Counted from the first letter of the stretch, positions 9,638 through 18,048 are shown. The stretch: 44,282 nt of DNA from an uncultured Christensenellaceae bacterium (GCA_910585035.1 CAJUEF010000001.1:81846-126127), one strand, 5' to 3'. The notes: generated by a model from the letters alone, not told the origin. Numbers and translations: made by a program.

Positions 9638-9666
9638 TTTAAATATTTATAAATAAATGATATAAT
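9638..9666 (+). promoter_or_regulatory. Sigma-A-type promoter of OLE RNA
   Basis: TTTAAA (9638-9643), a 17-base spacer, then a perfect TATAAT (9661-9666). The predicted start falls at about 9673-9676, exactly where the conserved structured RNA begins with TGGTGGT. Confidence 0.75.
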
Positions 9667-9675
9667 AACTAATAC

Positions 9676-10258
9676 TGGTGGTGCAGTATCCTAGTCAGTA
9701 AAGTATTATTTGAAGGCGGGCCTAAAAATTCGTCAAAGGGCACATCGATGAAGTTCCTTGTGTTGGCTGCTGACGCCCAGTCGGGAGTCGATGCTGGGAG
9801 TTAAGAAAGGTGGGCGTTCCTCAATGGCATGAGGGTGATGACCCAGTTTTCGTGGAGACCTGTATGGGTGGATGAAATGTTTAATAAAGCAAATCTACTC
9901 AGCAGGATTAAACCTGCTATGCGGCGGCAAGCTGTGTACAGTGTAGCCTGTCTTGAGTGGTAACGTGCGAATGATGGAAGCACGGTTTATTATAACTGGT
10001 ACCTAAGTAGTAAAACGATTGCCATCTGAAACCGCTATTGCAAAAGAGACTAAGGTAATGCTGAGCTGTTGAGGAAAGCTCCTAGGCTGATTATTATGTG
10101 AAGATTATAGTGTAGATTTAAGGCAGTCCGGCCCTGCCTTTGGTAACAGGGCAGTATCGTCTTTAAAGAGAAATCGCTCCTTTCGGCGACGGGGAGTAGA
10201 TGGTGGGGAAAACCTACCGGACCATATTCTGCAAAGTTTATTCATGTAATACCACCAC
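9676..10258 (+). ncRNA. ole: OLE RNA (ornate, large, extremophilic non-coding RNA)
   Basis: About 580 nt without a plausible reading frame, much richer in G and C than the spacers around it and full of hairpins. The two ends pair: TGGTGGT (9676-9682) with ACCACCA (10251-10257). Internal stems include CCTCA/TGAGG (9819-9823/9830-9834), AGCAGG/CCTGCT (9901-9906/9913-9918), GCCCTG/CAGGGC (10131-10136/10147-10152) and GGTGGG/CCTACC with a GAAAA loop (10202-10207/10213-10218). Known OLE RNAs are about 600 nt, sit upstream of a small membrane protein gene (OapA) and lie in the dxs-yqxC-ahrC-recN neighbourhood; all of this is matched here. OLE forms a membrane ribonucleoprotein linked in Halalkalibacterium (Bacillus) halodurans to ethanol, cold and magnesium tolerance. 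Exact ends are inferred from the promoter and the closing stem. A covariance-model search was not run. Confidence 0.9.
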
Positions 10259-10266
10259 TATTTTTT
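10251..10266 (+). terminator. Possible 3' end or partial terminator of OLE RNA
   Basis: The closing ACCACCA arm is followed by CTA and six T (10261-10266). Once the RNA ends pair, this could release a fraction of transcripts as free OLE RNA while the rest reads through into oapA. The long-range stem is not a classical local terminator hairpin, so the call is tentative. Confidence 0.35.
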
Positions 10267-10299
10267 AGGAGTATTATTTTTACATATATATTTAAAATT

Positions 10300-10827
10300 A
10301 TGTCTAAAAAGAAAAATAAAAATAAATGGGTGGCAAAATCCATTGCGATAACTTTTGCTTTATCTTGCATATTCAGTGTAGGCGCTGAAATTTTAATGAA
10401 TATGAGCCCTACTTTTCTTGCTGTATTGGTTGTGCTTTTTATCATTTCTGTTGGAGTGGTTTTTGACATTATAGGAGTTGCTCTTGCGGCCGCCGATAAG
10501 CCGCGTTTTTATGCAATGGATTCAAAACGTGTGTATGCATCCAGGCAGTGTGTGTATATGGTTAAAAATGCAGATATTCTAAGTAACGTCTGCAACGATA
10601 TAATAGGAGATATCTGCGGCATTATAAGCGGCGCTTCAGGAGCTGTTATAGCCATAAGGCTTTCAACGGGAGAAAGCGCCAATGTATTAGCCGGAATTAT
10701 TGTAAGCGGAATAATTGCTGCTTTAACTGTTGGCGGAAAGGCATATGGAAAAAGTGTAGGTATGAAAAAAAGCAACGATATAGTCTTAATGGTTGGTAAA
10801 GGTCTTGCGTTTTTTGCAAGACGATAA
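10300..10827 (+). CDS. oapA: OLE-associated membrane protein OapA
   Basis: A 175-residue integral membrane protein directly downstream of OLE RNA. It opens with a basic stretch (KKKNKNK), then two hydrophobic segments at about residues 13-34 and 39-62, a polar middle region (about 66-100, rich in Arg, Lys, Asp) and two further hydrophobic segments at about 105-122 and 130-150. OapA in other bacteria binds OLE RNA and anchors it to the membrane. The identification rests on topology, size and position rather than on a recognised catalytic motif. AGGAG lies at 10267-10271, 28 bases from the ATG at 10300, and no ATG, GTG or TTG in frame is closer; the start is therefore somewhat uncertain. dxs follows after 11 bases. 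Confidence 0.85.
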   Translation: MSKKKNKNKWVAKSIAITFALSCIFSVGAEILMNMSPTFLAVLVVLFIISVGVVFDIIGVALAAADKPRFYAMDSKRVYASRQCVYMVKNADILSNVCNDIIGDICGIISGASGAVIAIRLSTGESANVLAGIIVSGIIAALTVGGKAYGKSVGMKKSNDIVLMVGKGLAFFARR

Positions 10828-10838
10828 CAGGTGATATA

Positions 10839-12695
10839 TTGAGTTATTTAGATGATATTAGCATTACAAAATTAAAAGGCATGAACAGAAATGAGCTGGA
10901 AAAGCTTGCAAAAGAAATAAGGCTTTTTCTTATTGATAAAGTGACAAGGACAGGCGGGCATTTAGCCAGCAACCTTGGCACTGTTGAGCTTACGCTTGCT
11001 CTTCATTATGTATTTGACAGCCCTTATGACAAGCTTTTGTTTGACGTTGGGCATCAGTCGTATACGCATAAAATTTTAACAGGCAGAAAAGACGGTTTTG
11101 ACAACCTAAGGCAGTATGGAGGGATATCAGGCTTTCCAAGACCTGATGAGAGTGAGCATGATATTTTTTCAATGGGACATGCCAGTAATGCAATTTCTGT
11201 AGCAGCGGGAATGGCAAAAATAAGAGACCTTAGAGAGCAAGATTATTCTATAGTTGCCGTTATCGGTGACGGGGCTTTATCAGGTGGAATGGCTATGGAA
11301 GCCATAAATGATGCAGGCTACAGCAAAAATAAAATAATAGTTGTGCTCAATGACAATGAAATGTCTATTGCAAAAAATGTTGGCGCAATGGCCGGTTTTC
11401 TTGGCAAAATGAGGACTATTAAAACTTACACCGCTTTTAAAAGAAGTATAAGCAATATTATAATTCGGATACCGTTAATTGGAAGGTATTTAAAAGAAAC
11501 CATATCCCGCATGAAAAACAGAATTAAGTATTTGCTTTTGCCCACGCATTTTATTGAAGAAATGGGATTTACTTATATTGGAATTTTAGATGGTCATGAT
11601 ATAGATTCTTTAATAGATTCTTTAAAGGATGCTAAGAATAGCGAAGTTTCAGTTTTACTTCACATAAAAACCGTAAAGGGCTGTGGCTGTGAAATGGCAG
11701 AAAAATTTCCTGAGGATTTTCACGGTGTTTCATCCAATCATTTTAGCAGGGAAAAAGGTGCAAAGCCTAGCAATGGCAAAATATTTGTAAATAAGCTTAT
11801 TGAAATGGCAAGGGCAGATTCAAAAATATGCGCCATAACTGCCGCAATGCCCCATGGAACAGAGCTGATACATTTTGAAGAAGAGTTTCCGGAAAGATTT
11901 ATGGATGTGGGTATTGCTGAGCAGCACGCAGTTACCCTGGCTGCAGGAATAGCCTGTGGCGGCGGGAAACCTTATTTTGGCGTGTATTCAACATTTTTGC
12001 AAAGGGCATACGACCAGATATTTCATGATGTGTGTTTGCAAAATCTGCCTGTTACACTGGTGATTGACAGGGCGGGTCTTGTTGGCAATGACGGTGAAAC
12101 TCACCACGGGGTATTTGACCTTAGTTATCTCCGTCCTCTTCCGGGGATGACAATTATGGCGCCGGCAACAGGAAAAGAGCTTGAGGAAATGCTGGAACTT
12201 TCACATGACATGAAAGGTCCTTGCGCTATTAGGTATTCCAAAGTAAATTTTGATTTGGATTATGATATGCCAACAGCTTTTGGGAAATGGAAAGTTTTAC
12301 GAGAAATAAAACCTGTAACTATTGTGGCTGTGGGAAATATGGTGAAAAAAGCTATAGCGGTAAGCGATGCTTTAAAGGAAAGTTATGGAATTGAACTTGG
12401 AGTTGTAAATGCTTGTTTTGTAAAGCCGATGGATGATGAAATGATAGAAAAATTGTCTGTATGTCAGCATATTTTTACTATTGAAGACAATGTTGTTAAA
12501 GGCGGATTTGGCAGCGGCTTACTTGAAGCTTTTGCAAAAATAAATTCTAAGACAATGGTTAGTATGTATGGCGTGCCGGACAGATTTATAACCCATGGCA
12601 ATGTTGATGAATTAATGAAAGAAATTGGCTTGGATACACAAGGTATTAAAAACAGGATTTTAGATGAACTGGAGATAAAACATGACGAGGCTTGA
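10839..12695 (+). CDS. dxs: 1-deoxy-D-xylulose-5-phosphate synthase
   Basis: First enzyme of the MEP isoprenoid pathway; condenses pyruvate and glyceraldehyde 3-phosphate with thiamine diphosphate. Motifs: FDVGHQSYTHKILTGR, the thiamine-binding GDGALSGGMAMEAIND...LNDN, and the transketolase core DVGIAEQHAVTLAAG. The start is TTG at 10839 with AGGTGA upstream, giving MSYLDDIS. The 618-residue length is normal. The end overlaps tlyA by 14 bases. Position after OLE-oapA matches the isoprenoid gene context reported for OLE in other Firmicutes, although ispA and xseAB are not in this window. Confidence 0.97.
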   Translation: MSYLDDISITKLKGMNRNELEKLAKEIRLFLIDKVTRTGGHLASNLGTVELTLALHYVFDSPYDKLLFDVGHQSYTHKILTGRKDGFDNLRQYGGISGFPRPDESEHDIFSMGHASNAISVAAGMAKIRDLREQDYSIVAVIGDGALSGGMAMEAINDAGYSKNKIIVVLNDNEMSIAKNVGAMAGFLGKMRTIKTYTAFKRSISNIIIRIPLIGRYLKETISRMKNRIKYLLLPTHFIEEMGFTYIGILDGHDIDSLIDSLKDAKNSEVSVLLHIKTVKGCGCEMAEKFPEDFHGVSSNHFSREKGAKPSNGKIFVNKLIEMARADSKICAITAAMPHGTELIHFEEEFPERFMDVGIAEQHAVTLAAGIACGGGKPYFGVYSTFLQRAYDQIFHDVCLQNLPVTLVIDRAGLVGNDGETHHGVFDLSYLRPLPGMTIMAPATGKELEEMLELSHDMKGPCAIRYSKVNFDLDYDMPTAFGKWKVLREIKPVTIVAVGNMVKKAIAVSDALKESYGIELGVVNACFVKPMDDEMIEKLSVCQHIFTIEDNVVKGGFGSGLLEAFAKINSKTMVSMYGVPDRFITHGNVDELMKEIGLDTQGIKNRILDELEIKHDEA

Positions 12696-13464
12696 TGTTT
12701 TCCTTGTTGAAAATGGGTATTTTGAATCGAGGGAAAAGGCGAAAACAGAAATAATGTGCGGGAATGTGCTTGTTGATGAAAAACGTCTTAAAGCTAGTGA
12801 CAAGGTTAAAGATGGATGCAATATCCGAATAATAAAACAAATGCCCTTTGTTTCAAGGGGCGGATATAAACTTGACAAGGCGATAAAGGTTTTTGATCTT
12901 GATTTTAATGGCGTAACGGCAATAGATATTGGCGCTTCGACAGGCGGTTTTACAGATGTGATGCTGCAAAATGGAGCAAAAAAGGTTTATTCAGTTGATG
13001 TAGGATACGGACAGCTCCATTATAAGCTTAGAAACGATAAACGTGTAGTGAGCATGGAGCGCTGTAATGCACGAAATCTTACAAACAAAGAGTTTTCTGA
13101 AAAAGCAGATTTTGTTACTATGGATGTTTCCTTTATATCTATACTATTAATCTTTCCGGTGCTTAAGGATGTTTTGAATGAACATGGAAAAGTGGTAGCC
13201 CTTATTAAGCCCCAGTTTGAAGCAGGCAGAGAGCAGGTTGGGAAAAACGGAGTTATAAGAGATAAAAAGGTGCATATACAGGTGATACACAATGTTATTG
13301 ACGGTGCGAAAAAAATCGGTCTTCATTGTGAGGGACTTGACTATTCTCCAATAAAAGGTCCTGAGGGAAATATAGAGTTTATTTCAATTTTTGGCTTTAA
13401 TGATGAAGGCTTTGAGCCGGATATTAATTTTGTGGTTGAAAACGCTCATAATAATAAATTTTAG
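12682..13464 (+). CDS. tlyA: TlyA/YqxC family rRNA methyltransferase
   Basis: 260 residues with an N-terminal S4 RNA-binding domain (RLDVFLVENGYFESREKAKTEI) and a FtsJ-like Rossmann methyltransferase domain. The SAM-binding motif is AIDIGASTGGFTDVMLQNGAK. VALIKPQFEAGRE carries the conserved Lys. TlyA proteins 2'-O-methylate rRNA; some homologues were described as haemolysins. The ATG at 12682 overlaps dxs. In Firmicutes this gene (yqxC) regularly lies between dxs and argR. Confidence 0.93.
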   Translation: MTRLDVFLVENGYFESREKAKTEIMCGNVLVDEKRLKASDKVKDGCNIRIIKQMPFVSRGGYKLDKAIKVFDLDFNGVTAIDIGASTGGFTDVMLQNGAKKVYSVDVGYGQLHYKLRNDKRVVSMERCNARNLTNKEFSEKADFVTMDVSFISILLIFPVLKDVLNEHGKVVALIKPQFEAGREQVGKNGVIRDKKVHIQVIHNVIDGAKKIGLHCEGLDYSPIKGPEGNIEFISIFGFNDEGFEPDINFVVENAHNNKF

Positions 13465-13473
13465 TGGTGTTTA

Positions 13474-14289
13474 ATGAAAGTATTATTATTTGTAAATGTT
13501 AAAAAAGATAAGGATATGTCTCTTTCATCTGAAATAATTAATTGTATGAAGAAAAAGGACGTTGAATATAAGGTTTTTAAAGCTGACAGTGACCAGTCAA
13601 CCGTGTTGCTTTCAGATTTAAACAATATGGACGCTGTTATAGTTCTTGGAGGAGACGGAACTATGCTTCATGCAATTAGAGAGGTATCAAGAACAGGTAT
13701 TCCTGTTTTTGGAGTAAATATAGGACACCTTGGTTTTTTAACAGAGATAGATTACAAAAACTTTGCTAAAGCTCTGGATAAAATAATTGACCACGATTAT
13801 TATATTGAAGAACGTATGCTTCTTAAGACACACGATAGTAAAGAAATTGAGAGGCTGGCAGTTAATGATATATGTGTTATTAATCATGAGCCGGGGAAAA
13901 TTATTTCTCTTTCAGTTTTTGTAAACGGAAATTTTGTCGAAAGATTTTCAGGTGACGGCATAATTGTATCCAGTCCTACGGGATCTACGGGATATTCAAT
14001 GTCTGCCGGTGGACCTATTGTGTCACCTATGGCAAGCTGTATTATAGTTACTCCTATATGCGCTCACTCTCTCACATCAAAACCCTTGGTTTTATGCGAT
14101 ACAGATAAGATTAAGATAGAGGTGGAGGAGGATAAAAAGGGACTTGCCATTTTAGATGGACAAAGCAAAATAGATATTAATGATATATGTGTAGAAAAAA
14201 GCGATTACAAAGCAAAATTTATAAGATTTAAAGAGTATAATTTTTTTGATGTTTTATCAAAAAAGTTTAATAATAATATTGGTAAGTAA
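13474..14289 (+). CDS. nadK: NAD kinase
   Basis: Phosphorylates NAD to NADP. The GGDGTMLHAIR motif (catalytic Asp in GGDG), GHLGFLTE, and SPTGSTGYSMSAGGPIVSP are the standard signature segments of the family. It is 271 residues long. The gene lies nine bases after tlyA with GGTG upstream of the ATG. The argR ribosome-binding site directly follows the stop. The tlyA-nadK-argR-recN order is common in Clostridia. Confidence 0.95.
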   Translation: MKVLLFVNVKKDKDMSLSSEIINCMKKKDVEYKVFKADSDQSTVLLSDLNNMDAVIVLGGDGTMLHAIREVSRTGIPVFGVNIGHLGFLTEIDYKNFAKALDKIIDHDYYIEERMLLKTHDSKEIERLAVNDICVINHEPGKIISLSVFVNGNFVERFSGDGIIVSSPTGSTGYSMSAGGPIVSPMASCIIVTPICAHSLTSKPLVLCDTDKIKIEVEEDKKGLAILDGQSKIDINDICVEKSDYKAKFIRFKEYNFFDVLSKKFNNNIGK

Positions 14290-14300
14290 GGGGGATGCTT

Positions 14301-14750
14301 ATGAAAACCAACAGGCACACGGTAATACTTGATATTATCAATTCTATGGATATTGATACTCAGGAAGAATTGGCTATTGAGCTTGCCAGACGCGGATTTA
14401 AGGTTACACAAGCAACTATTTCAAGGGATATTAAGGAGTTAAGACTTATAAAGGTTCTGGCTTCAAGCGGAAGCTATAAATATGCAACGGTTGACAGGGC
14501 TGAGGTTGCTCTCTTTGATAGGTATGTTAAAATTTTTGCCCAGTCTGTGCTGTCAATAATTCCATGTGGAAACCTTATTGTGCTTAAAACCATTTCGGGC
14601 AGCGCTAATGTGGCTGCAGAAGCGATTGATGCTCTTAAATGGTCTGAGGTTGCCGGCACAATCGCCGGGGATAACACCATATTTGTGTGTATTATAAATC
14701 AGGATAAGGTTTTGGAAATTGCGGAAAAATTCAAAGAATTGATAAGGTAG
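14301..14750 (+). CDS. argR: Arginine repressor ArgR/AhrC
   Basis: 149-residue hexameric transcription regulator of arginine metabolism. The N-terminal winged helix contains RRGFKVTQATISRDIKEL, the DNA-recognition segment. The C-terminal oligomerisation and arginine-binding domain shows NLIVLKTISGSANVAAEAID and GTIAGDNTIFV, including the GTxxGDDT-like arginine site (here GTIAGDNT). I chose the ATG at 14301 because GGGGG lies six bases upstream; the in-frame ATG at 14295 abuts the ribosome-binding site. Followed by recN. Confidence 0.95.
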   Translation: MKTNRHTVILDIINSMDIDTQEELAIELARRGFKVTQATISRDIKELRLIKVLASSGSYKYATVDRAEVALFDRYVKIFAQSVLSIIPCGNLIVLKTISGSANVAAEAIDALKWSEVAGTIAGDNTIFVCIINQDKVLEIAEKFKELIR

Positions 14751-14756
14751 ATTTAT

Positions 14757-16433
14757 ATGCTTTTGGCTTTAGATATTAAAGGCTTTGCGTTAATTGACAA
14801 GCTATATATTGAATTTGAAAATGGTCTTAATATAATTACCGGTGAAACAGGAGCCGGTAAATCTATCGTTGTGGATTCCATAAACTTTGTGCTTGGCTTA
14901 AAGTTTTCCAAAGATATTGTGAAAAAGGGAATGGAAAAGGCAGAGGTAAATGCTGTATTTGATTTATCCGATTCCCAAATACAATTTGTAAAGTCAATGG
15001 GCTTTGAATGCAATGAGAGCACTGTAAATGTTTTTAGGAGCATAAATCTTTCATCTAAATCTATATGCAGGTTTAACGGAAAAATTATTACGCTGTCTAA
15101 TTTAAGGCAGCTTTCCAGCGCATTTATGGAAGTTCATGGACAGCATGAAAATCAGGCTCTTTTTAATGAAGCTACGCATATTGATTTTTTAGATAGCTTC
15201 GTGTTTAAAGATGATTGCAGCTGTAAAAATGATTTTAATAAGGAATTCGCCGATTTTAGAGATTTTAGAAATAAAATAATAGATGATAAAATGGATGGCA
15301 AAACCATTCATACACATCTTAATCTTATTAAAGAGCAGCTAAAAGAATTTGAAATCCTCAGATGGCAAGAAGGGGAGGAACAGCAGTTAAAAGAGCAGGC
15401 AAAAGCCATGGAAAACATGGAGGCTGTTACAAAGAATTTAAATGTGTCATATAATTTGCTTTATGGCAGTGAAAACTGTGTTTATGAGCAGTTAGAGCAG
15501 GTTGTGGGCGCCCTGGAAAATATTAAGGATTTAAATGATACATACAAGCAGTTGTCTGAAAGAATTTCATCCTTATATTATGATCTGGAAGATATAGTTG
15601 AAGGGGTTAGGAGAGAAAAAAACAGCTTTGATTTTACTCCTGAAAAACTTGAAGAAATACAAAAGAGACTGTTTGAATTTTCCAGACTTAAAAAGAAATA
15701 TGCCAAAGATGAAAAAGAAATACTGGAGCATTTTAAAAAGCTTAAAGAGGAAGAAAATGAATTGGAATATAAGCTTTCTAATGCCAAAGAGTTAAGAGAG
15801 AAGCTTAAAGAGCTTTATAAAGCCGCTGTTGTAAGCGCTAAAAGATTATCTGCAATTCGCAAAAAAGGAGCCATTCCTTTGGAAAACGAGATTGTAAAGC
15901 ACTTAAATGATTTGGGAATGAAAAATGCTAATTTTAAGGTTGGATTTGAAGATAAAGACTTAAATTCAAAGGGTATAGATGCAGTGGAATTTTTATTTTG
16001 TGCTAATAAAGGACAAGACTTAAAGCCTCTTAACAAGGTTGCGTCCGGTGGTGAGATTTCACGGCTTATGCTGGCGCTGAAAAATGTTGATCTTAATTCT
16101 TCTCTTGCAGATGCAATGGTTTTTGATGAAATTGACACAGGAATAAGCGGCAAAATGGCTCAGGCTGTTGCCGTTAAGCTTGCAAATATTGCAGGAAAAA
16201 ACCAGGTTATATGTGTTACGCACTTGCCACAAGTTGCAGCTATGGGTGATGTTAATATATTTATATCCAAAACAGAAAAGGATTTGGATACTGTAATAAA
16301 AGCAGAGAGGCTTAATGGGGAAGGAAAGGTTGCTGAAGTAGCGCGCCTTATAAGCGGCAGTGATATTTCAAAGTCGGGAATTATGCATGCAAATCAGCTG
16401 ATAGATGAAAGTAAAGAATTTAAAAAAAGATAG
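14757..16433 (+). CDS. recN: DNA repair protein RecN
   Basis: SMC-like ATPase of 558 residues that acts early at double-strand breaks. Walker A is ITGETGAGKSIVVDSI near the N-terminus; the ABC signature (LNKVASGGEISRLMLALK) and Walker B (AMVFDEIDTGISG) are in the C-terminal half, separated by a charged coiled-coil region at roughly residues 150-370. CVTHLPQVAAMGD carries the switch His. It starts six bases after argR and ends the dxs-recN row before the repeat-rich spacer. Confidence 0.95.
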   Translation: MLLALDIKGFALIDKLYIEFENGLNIITGETGAGKSIVVDSINFVLGLKFSKDIVKKGMEKAEVNAVFDLSDSQIQFVKSMGFECNESTVNVFRSINLSSKSICRFNGKIITLSNLRQLSSAFMEVHGQHENQALFNEATHIDFLDSFVFKDDCSCKNDFNKEFADFRDFRNKIIDDKMDGKTIHTHLNLIKEQLKEFEILRWQEGEEQQLKEQAKAMENMEAVTKNLNVSYNLLYGSENCVYEQLEQVVGALENIKDLNDTYKQLSERISSLYYDLEDIVEGVRREKNSFDFTPEKLEEIQKRLFEFSRLKKKYAKDEKEILEHFKKLKEEENELEYKLSNAKELREKLKELYKAAVVSAKRLSAIRKKGAIPLENEIVKHLNDLGMKNANFKVGFEDKDLNSKGIDAVEFLFCANKGQDLKPLNKVASGGEISRLMLALKNVDLNSSLADAMVFDEIDTGISGKMAQAVAVKLANIAGKNQVICVTHLPQVAAMGDVNIFISKTEKDLDTVIKAERLNGEGKVAEVARLISGSDISKSGIMHANQLIDESKEFKKR

Positions 16434-16447
16434 TTAATAATTTTATT

Positions 16448-16477
16448 CTTCTTCTCTTTTAGAAAAAAGAGAAGAAG
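16448..16477 (+). repeat. 13-bp perfect inverted repeat after recN
   Basis: CTTCTTCTCTTTT (16448-16460) and AAAAGAGAAGAAG (16465-16477) form a perfect hairpin with a four-base loop 14 bases after the recN stop. It lacks a following T tract on either strand, so it would be a weak intrinsic terminator; it may instead belong to the repeat cluster downstream. Confidence 0.65.
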
Positions 16478-16665
16478 CAAGAGAAAACCAATGACGACAT
16501 AAGGGACTTTTTGAAATATATAAAAGCTACTTTCAAAAGGACATTATCGTTAAATAGCTTTTCCTTTTAACATTTAGAAAAAGAAGAAGCAGGAGAAAAC
16601 CAATGACAATATTAAAAGGCTTTTTAAAATTGTAAAAGGTTATTGTCAAAGAGGTTTTCTTTTTG
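16460..16665 (+). repeat. Two diverged copies of a palindromic repeat unit
   Basis: A 33-36 base segment (AGAAGAAGCxxGAGAAAACCAATGAC in outline) occurs at 16460-16495 and again at 16575-16607. In each case it opens a unit whose ends are inverted. In the second unit AGAAAACC (16594-16601) pairs with GGTTTTCT (16653-16660) and GACAATA (16605-16611) with TATTGTC (16641-16647), followed by a T run that could terminate transcription. The first unit is a more degenerate version ending near 16568. There is no open frame. It could be a short dispersed palindromic element (REP- or MITE-like) in tandem. Confidence 0.6.
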
Positions 16666-16697
16666 TTTACTTTTTCTTTTTTAAAAGAAAAAGTAAA
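16666..16697 (+). repeat. 15-bp perfect inverted repeat before spoIVB
   Basis: TTTACTTTTTCTTTT (16666-16680) and AAAAGAAAAAGTAAA (16683-16697) are perfect reverse complements with a two-base spacer. It closes the repeat cluster between recN and spoIVB. A/T-only bias makes chance partly possible, but the length is notable. Function unknown. Confidence 0.6.
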
Positions 16698-16741
16698 ATA
16701 TGTTTCAAATAAAAATTAAGAAAAATATAGCTCAAATTACA

Positions 16742-16771
16742 GAATAAAAATTTCTTTTTTTTATCACAATA
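16742..16771 (+). promoter_or_regulatory. Possible sigma-G-like promoter of spoIVB
   Basis: GAATA (16742-16746), an 18-base spacer and CACAATA (16765-16771) resemble the forespore sigma-G pattern (about GnATR and CATnnTA; one mismatch). It lies about 30 bases before the spoIVB ATG. In Bacillus subtilis spoIVB is sigma-G (and partly sigma-F) dependent, which fits. The region is so A/T-rich that a chance match cannot be excluded. Confidence 0.35.
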
Positions 16772-16800
16772 ATATCATCATATGATAGGTGGTTATTTTA

Positions 16801-18048
16801 ATGAAAAAGAAATTTTTAAATATTTGTGCAGCATTGTTTTTTGCTCTTGGAATATTTGTGCAGGCGTCAGGAATTGGAAATATTCCCGATACTTTAAATA
16901 TTTCTTATGGACAGAGCAAGTTATTAAAAATTGGAAGCTCTATATCATTAAGCCCTGCCAGTGAAAGTGTTCTTCAGCTATCCTCTGAAAACGGGGCGGA
17001 TAAAAACATTGAAATTGTTCCTAAACAAACGGGTGAAACTGAGCTTAATGTAAATGTTTTTGGTGTTAAGGTAAAAAGTGTAAAGGTCAATGTACACGGA
17101 CCAAGAGAGGTAATTGTTGGCGGACAGAGCATTGGGGTGGCCCTTTATACCAAGGGAGCCCTTATAGTCGGAACGTCTAATTTAAGAGATGAAAACGGGA
17201 ATACTGTAAATCCGGCAAAGGATGCGGGATTAAAATCCGGTGACGTAATTGAAAAGGTAAACGGAGTGGAGATAAAAGATGCGGACCACGTTATGTCAAT
17301 TATAAATAACGTAACGGTAAGCGGCGCCCCTGTTACTATAGATATATTAAGAGATGGACAAAGACAAAGCGTTGAGGTAACTCCAGTAAAAGATAATGCT
17401 GACGGAGCTTACAGAATGGGTATATGGGTGAGAGACAGTATGGCAGGTGTTGGCACAATGAGCTTTTACAATCCGGCAACCAAGAAATTTGCAAGTCTGG
17501 GACATGCCGTTTATGACAGTGATACAAATACCCTTCTTAATTTAAAGAGCGGTGAAATAGTTGAATCTGAAATATTTGGTATAAAACAAGGCCAGGAGGG
17601 CAGCCCCGGCGAATTGCAGGGCAGCTTTGATTCAAATAAACCGAAAATAGGCAGCATTGTTACAAACAATGATTTTGGAATTTACGGAGAATTATACAGT
17701 GAGCCTGAAAAAAGCGAATATAATAAAATTATGGAAACTGCGACAATTGACGAAACAACGGTGGGACCTGCGAAAATACTCACAACTATAGACGGCACCG
17801 GCGTTAAAGAATATGATATATATATAGAAAAACTGTCAAATCAAGAGTATCCAAGTACGAAGAGCATGGTTATTAAAGTAACGGATAAAGAATTGCTTGC
17901 AAAAACCGGAGGAATCATACAGGGTATGAGCGGCAGCCCGATAATACAAAACGGCAAGGTTGTCGGAGCTGTTACTCATGTTTTTGTAAATGATCCGACA
18001 AAGGGATACGGTCTTTATGCGCAATGGATGCTGGAGCAAATGGAATAG
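16801..18048 (+). CDS. spoIVB: SpoIVB serine peptidase
   Basis: Forespore-secreted protease that signals to the mother cell by triggering pro-sigma-K processing in sporulating Firmicutes. The 415-residue protein has an N-terminal membrane/signal segment (residues 5-25), a PDZ domain in the middle (LKSGDVIEKVNGVEIKD) and a C-terminal S55 peptidase domain. The catalytic His is in LGHAVYD and the Ser in GMSGSPIIQ, both intact, with the conserved AVTHVFVNDPTKGYG tail. The start at 16801 has AGGTGG eight bases upstream. The next gene, a spo0A homologue, begins 11 bases after it, the same order as in Bacillus and Clostridium. Confidence 0.95.
   Translation: MKKKFLNICAALFFALGIFVQASGIGNIPDTLNISYGQSKLLKIGSSISLSPASESVLQLSSENGADKNIEIVPKQTGETELNVNVFGVKVKSVKVNVHGPREVIVGGQSIGVALYTKGALIVGTSNLRDENGNTVNPAKDAGLKSGDVIEKVNGVEIKDADHVMSIINNVTVSGAPVTIDILRDGQRQSVEVTPVKDNADGAYRMGIWVRDSMAGVGTMSFYNPATKKFASLGHAVYDSDTNTLLNLKSGEIVESEIFGIKQGQEGSPGELQGSFDSNKPKIGSIVTNNDFGIYGELYSEPEKSEYNKIMETATIDETTVGPAKILTTIDGTGVKEYDIYIEKLSNQEYPSTKSMVIKVTDKELLAKTGGIIQGMSGSPIIQNGKVVGAVTHVFVNDPTKGYGLYAQWMLEQME

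Noticed and set aside
9801..9983. Minus-strand 60-codon open frame within the OLE region
   Set aside because: Short, no ribosome-binding site, no recognisable domain, and it lies within a highly structured RNA; treated as chance.
9676..10258. Group II intron or other ribozyme as the identity of the structured region
   Set aside because: The 5' end has GTGCAG but no GUGYG-type start followed by intron domains, no recognisable domain V hairpin near the 3' end, and no reverse transcriptase. The OapA/dxs context explains it better as OLE RNA.
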